From NCBI RefSeq assembly GCF_014281125.1, contig NZ_JACOEA010000001.1, positions 806,001 through 870,000 on the forward strand: DNA of 64,000 nt. Reading direction: 5' to 3'. Source of the stretch: Lawsonibacter celer (GTDB lineage: Bacteria > Bacillota > Clostridia > Oscillospirales > Oscillospiraceae). Below are positions 45,017 through 51,806 of the stretch, piece after piece (within the stretch, counting starts at the first letter, position 1; the number at the start of each line of letters is the position of its first letter). Under the pieces are notes generated by a model that ran no database searches, was not told the DNA's origin, and saw only the letters and a program-made list of their open reading frames with translations. A program made the translations under genes and the position numbers.

Positions 45017-45547
45017 ATCAGCAAACAGGGTCATCAGATCAATGAAGAAATCCGCGATAAAGAGGTTCGTCTGGTCTCTGAAACCGGTGAACAGCTGGGC
45101 ATCATGTCCGCGCGCGACGCGCTGGAGCGCGCGGTTGAGCAGAATCTGGATCTGGTCAAGATTTCGCCCACCGCGAATCCTCCCGTGTGCAAGCTTATGG
45201 ACTACGGCAAGTTCAAGTTTGAGCAGACCAAGCGGGAAAAGGAAGCGCGGAAAAACCAGCATGTGGTGGAAATCAAGGAAGTGCGCATGTCCCCCGGCAT
45301 TGACGTGAACGACTTCAACGTCAAGCTGCGCAACGCCCAGAAGTTCTTGGCCGAGGGCAACCGGGTCAAGGTCACTGTCCGTTTTCGCGGCCGCGAAATG
45401 GCGCATACGGACATCGGACGCGGCCTGCTGTTGAAGTTCGCGGAGCAGTGCGGCGAGGTCGCCGTCATGGACAAGGACCCCAAGCTGGACGGACGGCATA
45501 TGTCCATCTTCCTGTCTCCCAAAGTCGCAAAGGAAGTCAAAAAGTAA
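45017..45547 (+). CDS. infC: Translation initiation factor IF-3 (probable ATC start)
   Basis: 176 aa when started at ATC 45017, nine bases after GGAGG (45003-45007). No ATG, GTG or TTG lies at usable spacing, and homologous IF3 N-termini begin right here (SKQGHQINEEIRDKEVRLV). IF3 genes commonly use rare AUU/AUC starts, since IF3 itself discriminates against them (autoregulation). Conserved: LMDYGKFKFEQTKREKEARK, the linker, and the C-domain VKLRNAQKFLAEGNRVKVTVRFRGREM. First gene of infC-rpmI-rplT. Confidence 0.92.
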   Translation: MSKQGHQINEEIRDKEVRLVSETGEQLGIMSARDALERAVEQNLDLVKISPTANPPVCKLMDYGKFKFEQTKREKEARKNQHVVEIKEVRMSPGIDVNDFNVKLRNAQKFLAEGNRVKVTVRFRGREMAHTDIGRGLLLKFAEQCGEVAVMDKDPKLDGRHMSIFLSPKVAKEVKK

Positions 45548-45599
45548 GGACCGCCTGCGGTCCGGTCCCTTGTATTAATTCGTAAAGGAGAAACCGATT

Positions 45600-45803
45600 A
45601 TGCCTAAACTGAAGACGCACAGCGGTGCGAAGAAGAGATTCAGCCTGACCAAGAGCGGCAAGGTCAAGCGCGCCATGACCAAGAAGCGTCACCTGCTCAA
45701 CGGCCACGGCAAGACCACCAAGCTCAAGCGCGCCCTGCGCGGCACCACCTACGCCGACAAGACCAACGAAGCCGCCATCAAGCGCATGATCCTCTACAAA
45801 TAA
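45600..45803 (+). CDS. rpmI: 50S ribosomal protein L35
   Basis: 67 aa, very basic. PKLKTHSGAKKRFSLTKSGKVKR and KKRHLLNGHGKTTKLKRALRG are the L35 signature. Between infC and rplT, with SD AAAGGAG. Confidence 0.97.
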   Translation: MPKLKTHSGAKKRFSLTKSGKVKRAMTKKRHLLNGHGKTTKLKRALRGTTYADKTNEAAIKRMILYK

Positions 45804-45838
45804 GAATCACTTTTACCTGAACATAGGAGGCTTTTACA

Positions 45839-46195
45839 ATGGCTAGAGTTAAGGGCGCGATGATGACGCGCAAGAGAAGAAATAAGGTCCTCAAGCTGGC
45901 CAAGGGCTACTGGGGCGCCAAGAGCAAGCACTTCAAGATGGCCAACGAGCAGGTGATGAAGTCCCTGTCCTACGCCTACACCGGCCGCCGCCTTAAGAAG
46001 CGCGATTTCCGTCAGCTGTGGATCTCCCGCATCAACGCCGGCTGCAAGATGAACGGCATGAACTACTCCACCTTTATGAACGGTCTGAAGAAGGCCGGCG
46101 TATCCATTAACCGCAAGATGCTTGCTGAGCTGGCGGTCAACGATAAGGCTGCTTTCACCGCTCTGACCGACATGGCGAAGGCCCAGCTGGCCTAA
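45839..46195 (+). CDS. rplT: 50S ribosomal protein L20
   Basis: 118 aa. [59 protein letters not shown] and [19 protein letters not shown] are diagnostic. Also the likely repressor acting on its own operon leader at 44850-45002. SD AGGAGG. Confidence 0.97.
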   Translation: MARVKGAMMTRKRRNKVLKLAKGYWGAKSKHFKMANEQVMKSLSYAYTGRRLKKRDFRQLWISRINAGCKMNGMNYSTFMNGLKKAGVSINRKMLAELAVNDKAAFTALTDMAKAQLA

Positions 46196-46208
46196 TACGG
46201 TTCTTTAG

Positions 46209-46235
46209 CAGCCCCAGACACCTTGTCCGGGGCTG
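46209..46235 (+). terminator. Terminator-like hairpin after rplT
   Basis: CAGCCCC-a-GAC (46209-46219) with GTC-c-GGGGCTG (46225-46235); the T-rich tail is weak (ttggtctatt). Confidence 0.55.
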
Positions 46236-46325
46236 TTGGTCTATTCCATTCCGGCACTGCCCGCGCAAGCAAATGGGGCTGTCACCGAGACATTTGTACA
46301 GAAGAGCTGACGCTCAGGTGGAATT

Positions 46326-47177
46326 ATGAAAAAATTTATTCTTCTTGTGGAAACCGGCGCTGATATCCCCAAGGATCTGGCGGAACGGTATGAAATTTAC
46401 ATAGTTCCCATGCACGTCGGTTTTGGAGACGTGGTGAAGGACGACGGCTCCTTTCCCACCACCGAGGTGTGTGAATACTATGAGCGCACAGGCCGGGTGC
46501 CCAAGACTATGGGCTGCAATCCGGAGGATTTCACCAAGATCTATGACCAGATTCACGCCCAGCACCCGGAAAGTCACATTCTTTACATGGCCTATTCCGC
46601 TGTCACCACCTGCTCCTTCCAGAGCGGGAAGATTGCCGCGGAAGGACGGGATTACGTTTCCTGCATCGATACCAAGCATGTGACTGTCGGCCAGTGCTCG
46701 GCGGTGATCCGTCTGGCCCAACAGCTGGAGCAGCATCCGGAATGGACGCTGGCCCAGGCAGAAGAAGCGGCACGGCAGATCTGTGGCACGGTCCGGATGT
46801 GCTTTATCCCCAGTAATCTGGATTACCTTCGGGCGGGCGGACGGGTCAGCAACGCCACGGCAATCTGCGGCAACCTGCTGGGCATTCATCCAAAGATCGA
46901 ACTGGTAGACGGCTATCTGCGGGCCACCAAAAAGTATCGCGGGAGGATGGGTAAGGTCCTGTGCCGATTGATCTCCGATTTCGTCGCGGAGAACGCGTTG
47001 GAGAGGGAGGAGCTCTGGATGGGGCACACACCGGGTTTCACCGAAGAGCTCAAGCAAAAGGCCAATGCCCTGGCACAGGAGCTTGGCTTTCAGATGATTC
47101 ACTGGATTCACACCGGCGGAGTCATCACCACCCACGGAGGCTCCAATGCGTTCTGTATTGCCGGCTTTGCCAAATAA
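46326..47177 (+). CDS. DegV family fatty-acid-binding protein
   Basis: 283 aa. KKFILLVETGADIPKDLAERYEIYIVPMHVGF at the N-terminus, LYMAYSAVTTCSFQSGKIAA and the C-terminal HTGGVITTHGGSNAFCIAGF motif define DegV. These proteins bind fatty acids for the FakA kinase in Firmicutes; FakA is not in this window. Own unit with a strong terminator. Confidence 0.9.
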   Translation: MKKFILLVETGADIPKDLAERYEIYIVPMHVGFGDVVKDDGSFPTTEVCEYYERTGRVPKTMGCNPEDFTKIYDQIHAQHPESHILYMAYSAVTTCSFQSGKIAAEGRDYVSCIDTKHVTVGQCSAVIRLAQQLEQHPEWTLAQAEEAARQICGTVRMCFIPSNLDYLRAGGRVSNATAICGNLLGIHPKIELVDGYLRATKKYRGRMGKVLCRLISDFVAENALEREELWMGHTPGFTEELKQKANALAQELGFQMIHWIHTGGVITTHGGSNAFCIAGFAK

Positions 47178-47185
47178 AGCGTTTC

Positions 47186-47217
47186 AGCGGACGGCCTTTT
47201 GGCCGTCCGCTTTTTTT
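47186..47217 (+). terminator. Terminator after degV-like gene
   Basis: AGCGGACGGCC (47186-47196) with GGCCGTCCGCT (47201-47211), TTTT loop, then seven T residues. Lies between convergent genes. Confidence 0.85.
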
Positions 47218-47220
47218 ATT

Positions 47221-47784
47221 TTATCGACCGGCATGCGCATATTTTTCCCGCAGACAAGTCAAAATCTCAATATGGGATTCCTCGTCCTGGAGAATACGCT
47301 GCAGGTTTTCCACGACATTGCTGTCACGGATCCACAGGCATTGGCTCCGATACTTCCGGATCGAAGCCTGCTCCGTCTGTATGGCGCCATAGAGCAGCGG
47401 TCCCAGCCTCCGCTGATAAGTCAGCCACTCCGGCGTCCACCATACATGGCGTCCCTTCCACACGCTCCACAAGCGCGGATCCGCCCCCAGCTGCTGGGCC
47501 AGCGTCCCAAATATCTTTAAGTGATGCATTTCTTCCATGCTGATCTGACGCAGCGCCTCAGCCACCTCCGGCACGCCTTCCGTCACCAGCTGCGCATACA
47601 CATACTGGCCCACCGCTGACATTTCCGAGTTGTTTCCGCCCAAATTGCTCAGTATGGCCCGCGCATACTGCGGATTGCGCCCCTGCGCGCGTACCGGTGG
47701 ATAGGGCTGTGCCGCCGCTACAGGCACCCTGCTCATTCCGGCCTGTTCCATATCCGCCGCCTCCTCTCTTTGTGCCTGTTCCAT
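47221..47784 (-). CDS. Ferritin-like (rubrerythrin/bacterioferritin-type) diiron protein
   Basis: 187 aa. After a proline/alanine-rich N-terminal tail of about 40 residues comes a four-helix bundle: NNSEMSAVGQYVYAQLVTEGVPEVAEALRQISMEEMHHLKIFGTLAQQLG supplies E and ExxH ligands, and AIQTEQASIRKYR with LQRILQDEESHIEILTCL supplies the second set. Manganese catalases, CotJC-like spore proteins and rubrerythrins share this layout; without a rubredoxin cysteine module it is not a full rubrerythrin. Probably peroxide or iron handling. Confidence 0.78.
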   Translation of the reverse strand: MEQAQREEAADMEQAGMSRVPVAAAQPYPPVRAQGRNPQYARAILSNLGGNNSEMSAVGQYVYAQLVTEGVPEVAEALRQISMEEMHHLKIFGTLAQQLGADPRLWSVWKGRHVWWTPEWLTYQRRLGPLLYGAIQTEQASIRKYRSQCLWIRDSNVVENLQRILQDEESHIEILTCLREKYAHAGR

Positions 47785-47829
47785 CTCTATGCGCCCTTTT
47801 CTTGTCCCATTCTCTCCCCGTTGTTTTCC

Positions 47830-47867
47830 AAATATAATATTAAAAATTATTTTTTAATATTATATTG
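47830..47867. promoter_or_regulatory. 17-bp perfect AT-rich inverted repeat in a divergent intergenic region
   Basis: Bases 47830-47846 are the exact reverse complement of 47851-47867, with a TTAT centre. The core ATAATATTA also occurs in the operator before the ArsR-trx operon (18076-18103). It lies between the ferritin-like gene (minus) and the hemolysin-III gene (plus) and covers their promoter space. Confidence 0.6.
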
Positions 47868-47952
47868 ATTATATATAATGTTTTGTGATATACTATGATT
47901 AGCTTCAAGCCACCACTTGGACCGCGCTTCACCGCGCACGGAGGACCGCTTT

Positions 47953-48705
47953 ATGAACCATGAACAAGCTCTGCCCCGGATGGACCGGCAGCTGTACTAC
48001 CACCCCCATACGCTCCGCCGGAAGACATCCGCCAAAAAGGAGCGTGACCCATATGACGGCCTGCGCCCCTGGTCGGCCTACACCCACGGCATAGGCGCCA
48101 TTTTTTCCGCCTTGGGCATGCTGTTGCTGCTGGCCCGCGCCGTGGCCTTGGGCAGCGGCATATGGCACATTCTGTCTTTCACCGTATATGGGTTGAGCAT
48201 GATCTGCCTCTATACCGCCAGCACCCTATATCACAGCATAAACACCTCGGTCCAGGGCCGCATTGCCCTGCGGAAATACGATCACTCCTCCATCTATTTT
48301 CTGATCGCAGGCACCTACACCCCCATGTGCCTGGTTGTCCTGCGGGAAAGCGGTGCATGGGGGTGGGTGATGCTGGGCCTGGTGTGGGGACTGGCGCTGG
48401 CCGGGCTGATTCTCAGCGTGGCCTGGATCTCCGCCCCCCGCTGGCTCTCCGTGGTCATCTATATCGCCATGGGCTGGCTGGGCGTATTCGCCTTTCAGCC
48501 GCTGCTCCACTCGCTTCCCGCCGAGGGTTTTTTCTGGCTGCTGGGCGGAGGCATGCTCTATACCGCAGGCGGTGTGCTCTATGCCGCCAAATGGCCCGGC
48601 CGGAACAATCCCCGCTTTGGGTGCCACGAAATCTTCCACGTGTTCATTGTGCTAGGCTCTGTATTCCACTTTCTGATGATGTATCGGGTGGTGGCGTTGC
48701 TTTGA
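47953..48705 (+). CDS. Hemolysin III / PAQR family membrane protein
   Basis: 250 aa, seven membrane helices. WSAYTHGIGAIFSALGMLLLL, the first conserved His motif in YTASTLYHSINTS, DHSSIYFLIAGTYTPM, and the last motif FGCHEIFHVFIVLGSVFHF supply the three histidines and the Ser/Asp of the alkaline-ceramidase-like (CREST) zinc site. Bacterial members are of unknown function (YqfA/TrhA). ATG 47953 has GGAGG eight bases upstream. Confidence 0.9.
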   Translation: MNHEQALPRMDRQLYYHPHTLRRKTSAKKERDPYDGLRPWSAYTHGIGAIFSALGMLLLLARAVALGSGIWHILSFTVYGLSMICLYTASTLYHSINTSVQGRIALRKYDHSSIYFLIAGTYTPMCLVVLRESGAWGWVMLGLVWGLALAGLILSVAWISAPRWLSVVIYIAMGWLGVFAFQPLLHSLPAEGFFWLLGGGMLYTAGGVLYAAKWPGRNNPRFGCHEIFHVFIVLGSVFHFLMMYRVVALL

Positions 48706-48713
48706 AACAGACG

Positions 48714-48750
48714 ACAAAAAACCGGATCGGAGACCGATCCGGTTTTTTGT
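48714..48750. terminator. Bidirectional terminator after hemolysin-III gene / hom
   Basis: A 17-bp perfect stem 48714-48730 with 48734-48750, AGA loop, A-run and T-run at both ends, between convergent genes. Confidence 0.88.
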
Positions 48751-48782
48751 ATGGTTTCAGGAGGGTATATCCGCTGGCCTGC

Positions 48783-49994
48783 TTATAGAACACGGAACAC
48801 AGAGCACACGTCCAGTCCCTTCACTTTCTGCTCCAGCCCGCTGCGGCGCATGGGGCCGCTCAGGAACGCGCACTCGCCTTCCGGCGCGTCGGGACGGCTG
48901 AGAAACTGAATGTCCCCGAAGGCCTGCTCCACGGCCGGACGGGCCGCGTTCAGCCGCACGTACCAGACGCTCTCCAGGGCGTCCGGGCGGAGCACCATAT
49001 CCCCGTCGTCCCCCAGGCTCCACGCCGCCCGCTCGCCGCGCTGGCGGTGCTTCACCACATCAATGATGTCGCCCACCACAGCGGAGGCAGTTGCCAGACG
49101 GCCTGCGCCGTGGCCGTAAAACATCAGATCACCCACCGCGTCGCCCTTGACCGTAATCCCGTTGAATACGTCCTCCACCACGGCCAGAGGATTTTCCTCA
49201 TCCACCAGGTGGGGCGCCACATAGGCGCATACGGCGTCGTCCGGCAGCCGGACGGCACGGCCCAGGAACTTGACCTTCTTCCCACAGGAGGCGGCGTACG
49301 CCACATCGGCCAGGGTCACGCCGGTGATCCCCTCCGTGGGCACCTGCTCGGGCATGACCCGGCGGCCAAAGGCCATGGCTGCCAGGATACACAGCTTGCG
49401 GCAGGCGTCCGGGCCGTTCACATCAGCGGAGGGGTCCGCCTCGGCGTAGCCCTTGCCCTGGGCCTCCTTCAGCGCCTCGTCAAAGGACAGGCCGCCTCGG
49501 ATCATGCGGGTGAGGATATAATTGGTGGTGCCGTTCAGAATGCCGCCGATCTCCTGAATCTCGTTGGCCGCCAGGCAGCGGTGGAGCGGACGCAGGATGG
49601 GCACGCCGCCCCCGACGCTGGCCTCGAAGAGGTAGCTCACGCCGTTGGCTTCGGCCACCTTCAGAAGCTCAAAGCCATGCTCGGCGACCAGCGCTTTATT
49701 GGAGGTAACCACGCTCTTGCCCGCCTTCAGCGCCCGCTGGGTAAATTCCTTGGAGATCTGAACGCCGCCGATGGTCTCAACGACGATATCCACCTCCGGG
49801 TCATTCTCAATGATAGAAAAATCGTGGACCACACGGTCCGCGTAGGGACTGTCGGACAGGTCACGCACATCCAGGATATATTTCAGATCAAGACGCTCGC
49901 CCGTCTTTTTGGCAATGTGCTCCTGATTGTTCACCAGCACCTCGCACACGCCGGAACCGACGACACCAAATCCCATTACAGCTACCTTAGCCAT
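48783..49994 (-). CDS. hom: Homoserine dehydrogenase
   Basis: 403 aa from ATG 49994 (SD GAGGAGG). NAD(P)-binding GFGVVGSGVCEVL at the N-terminus; VTSNKALVAEHGFELL, FEASVGGGVPILRPL and GILNGTTNYILTRM are catalytic-domain signatures with the conserved KGYAEADPSADVNGPDA. The C-terminal ACT regulatory domain is short but present. Converts aspartate semialdehyde to homoserine for threonine and methionine synthesis. Follows an ACT-domain protein gene in an operon. Confidence 0.95.
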   Translation of the reverse strand: MAKVAVMGFGVVGSGVCEVLVNNQEHIAKKTGERLDLKYILDVRDLSDSPYADRVVHDFSIIENDPEVDIVVETIGGVQISKEFTQRALKAGKSVVTSNKALVAEHGFELLKVAEANGVSYLFEASVGGGVPILRPLHRCLAANEIQEIGGILNGTTNYILTRMIRGGLSFDEALKEAQGKGYAEADPSADVNGPDACRKLCILAAMAFGRRVMPEQVPTEGITGVTLADVAYAASCGKKVKFLGRAVRLPDDAVCAYVAPHLVDEENPLAVVEDVFNGITVKGDAVGDLMFYGHGAGRLATASAVVGDIIDVVKHRQRGERAAWSLGDDGDMVLRPDALESVWYVRLNAARPAVEQAFGDIQFLSRPDAPEGECAFLSGPMRRSGLEQKVKGLDVCSVFRVL

Positions 49995-50035
49995 TGTCTC
50001 TTGCCTCCTCAATTGCATCCGGAAAACGGGAGCGC

Positions 50036-50476
50036 TTATCCCGCTAAAATCTCACAGCGCAGCACGCCTTCCACCTTCAGCGCCCGGGCCAGCAGTTCCT
50101 CCATCGAAACCGCCAGAGCCGAGGTCTCCGCGCCGATTGTCACAGCCGCGCAGCCTCCGGTGGGAATGGTCTGATTGATGGTAAGAATATTTCCGCCGGT
50201 CTGGGCAAAGATATTCAGGACCGAGGACAATACCCCCGGCTCATCCTTCAGCATGATCTGAAAGGTGACGATGCGCCCGTGCAGCATGTCGTTGAAGGGG
50301 CGGACCGCATCCTTATATTTATAGAATGCGCTGCGGCTGATCCCAACCTGGCGGGTGGCCAGATTCACGGTTGTGGCTTCGCCCGTCTCCAGCATCTGTT
50401 TGGCCTGCGCCACCTTGAGAAACACCTCCGGCAGCGCGCCGGCCTCTACAATGAAATAGTTCGGTGTCTTCCCCAT
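50036..50476 (-). CDS. ACT domain protein (UPF0735/PheB-like)
   Basis: 146 aa. An N-terminal HTH-like segment (AKQMLETGEATTVNLATRQVGISRSAFYKYKDAVRPF) is joined to a C-terminal ACT domain (IVTFQIMLKDEPGVLSSVLNIFAQTGGNILTINQTIP). The combination suggests amino-acid-responsive control. Located 42 bp upstream of hom on the same strand, it may sense threonine or a related amino acid (inference). Confidence 0.85.
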   Translation of the reverse strand: MGKTPNYFIVEAGALPEVFLKVAQAKQMLETGEATTVNLATRQVGISRSAFYKYKDAVRPFNDMLHGRIVTFQIMLKDEPGVLSSVLNIFAQTGGNILTINQTIPTGGCAAVTIGAETSALAVSMEELLARALKVEGVLRCEILAG

Positions 50477-50534
50477 CTCAGTCCCACTCCCCTCATGTCC
50501 TTCTTACAGAGTCATTTGTTTTTCTGTGTGATCT

Positions 50535-50564
50535 ATTGTAGCACATTCCATGTCCTTGGTGCAA
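50535..50564 (-). promoter_or_regulatory. Promoter of the ACT protein-hom operon
   Basis: TTGCAC (50559-50564 on minus), 18-bp spacer with TGC at its end, TACAAT (50535-50540). Confidence 0.65.
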
Positions 50565-50655
50565 GGGCAAATGTCCACCAAACAAGCCCGAATTTCCCAT
50601 TCCCATTCCCCGGATTTCCGTCAAATTGTACATATTTTCCCTTGGAGGTGTGTTT

Positions 50656-51738
50656 TTGCCGGAAAACAAGCACCTGCGTTTTTTACTCTATATCCTATAC
50701 GCGGCCTTGGCTCTGGCCGGATTTTGGCTGGTGCTGCGCTTTCTGCTGCCCTGGCTAGCCCCCTTTCTGCTGGCCTTTCTGCTGGCCGCCCTGCTGGAGC
50801 GGCCGGTCAAGCTCTGCATGAACCGGCTGCACCTGCCCCGCTGGGGGGCCGCCTGCCTGTGCACCGTGGTGCTCTGGGGGCTGGCTTGTACTGTGGTCGG
50901 GCTGCTGGTCTGGCGTCTGGGTTATGAACTGGCCTTGATGCTGGGCCGCCTTCCAACGCTGCTGGCCGGTCTCCCCTCCCTTGCCAGCCAGGCCGAGGGA
51001 TACGCCTACCGCTTTCTCATCTCCCTGCCCGTGCAGTTTCAGCAATTTGCCCAGGAAATGCTGGACGGGCTGCTGGAACAGGGCATTTCCCTGCCCAACC
51101 GGCTCTATGACTGGCTAGCCGGGTTGGTCAGCGGAGCAGTACGCGCCCTGCCCGGCGTGTCGCTCTTTCTCTTCACCTCCGCCCTGGCCACCGGAATGAT
51201 CAGTGCCTCCCGTCCCACCCTGATGAGGCAAATTGCCGCCTGGATCCCCCAGCGCTGGCACGGGCCCATGGAGACCGCCGGTACCAGCCTGCGCGGCGCC
51301 TTGGGCGGATGGCTGAAAGCCCAGGGCCTACTGATGCTTATCACCTTTGGCGAGCTGACGGCAGGGCTGCTGATCCTGCGGGTAGATTTGGCGCTGCTTC
51401 TGGCCGCGCTGATCGCCCTGGTGGACGCCCTGCCTGTGTTTGGCACCGGTACGGTGCTGCTCCCCTGGGGGCTCTGCTCCCTGATCAGCGGCCAGCTCCC
51501 GCTGGCCATCGGCCTGTTCATCCTCTATGGGGCCATCACTCTGGTGCGCAACCTGCTGGAGCCCAAGCTGGTGGGCAGCCGCGTCGGTCTGCCGCCTTTA
51601 GCGGCCCTGGCCGCTATGTACGTCGGTTTTCAGGCCCTGGGGGTATTGGGAATGATTCTTTTCCCTCTGCTGGCCGTGCTGCTCAAGCGGCTGTGGGACA
51701 GCGGGCTGCTGCCCCATTCCGGAGGCAGACAGGCGTGA
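50656..51738 (+). CDS. ytvI: YtvI-like integral membrane protein (AI-2E transporter superfamily)
   Basis: 360 aa, starting at a TTG (50656) behind GGAGGTG. Seven to eight membrane segments; the family core LDGLLEQGISLPNRLYDWLAG, the ALPVFGTGTVLLPWGL loop and FILYGAITLVRNLLEPKLVGSRVGLPPLAALAAMYVGF are typical of the AI-2E/UPF0118 superfamily, whose spore-former branch is YtvI. Sporulation role from family knowledge only. Confidence 0.82.
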   Translation: MPENKHLRFLLYILYAALALAGFWLVLRFLLPWLAPFLLAFLLAALLERPVKLCMNRLHLPRWGAACLCTVVLWGLACTVVGLLVWRLGYELALMLGRLPTLLAGLPSLASQAEGYAYRFLISLPVQFQQFAQEMLDGLLEQGISLPNRLYDWLAGLVSGAVRALPGVSLFLFTSALATGMISASRPTLMRQIAAWIPQRWHGPMETAGTSLRGALGGWLKAQGLLMLITFGELTAGLLILRVDLALLLAALIALVDALPVFGTGTVLLPWGLCSLISGQLPLAIGLFILYGAITLVRNLLEPKLVGSRVGLPPLAALAAMYVGFQALGVLGMILFPLLAVLLKRLWDSGLLPHSGGRQA

Positions 51739-51747
51739 TACAGCCGT

Positions 51748-51785
51748 AAAAACGGGGCCCCGGCCATGGCCGGGGCCCCGTTTTT
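51748..51785. terminator. Bidirectional terminator between ytvI and PBP genes
   Basis: An 18-bp palindromic stem (51748-51765 with 51768-51785) bracketed by A5 and T5 runs. Confidence 0.88.
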
Positions 51786-51806
51786 CTTTTAAATCACATA
51801 TCCTGC

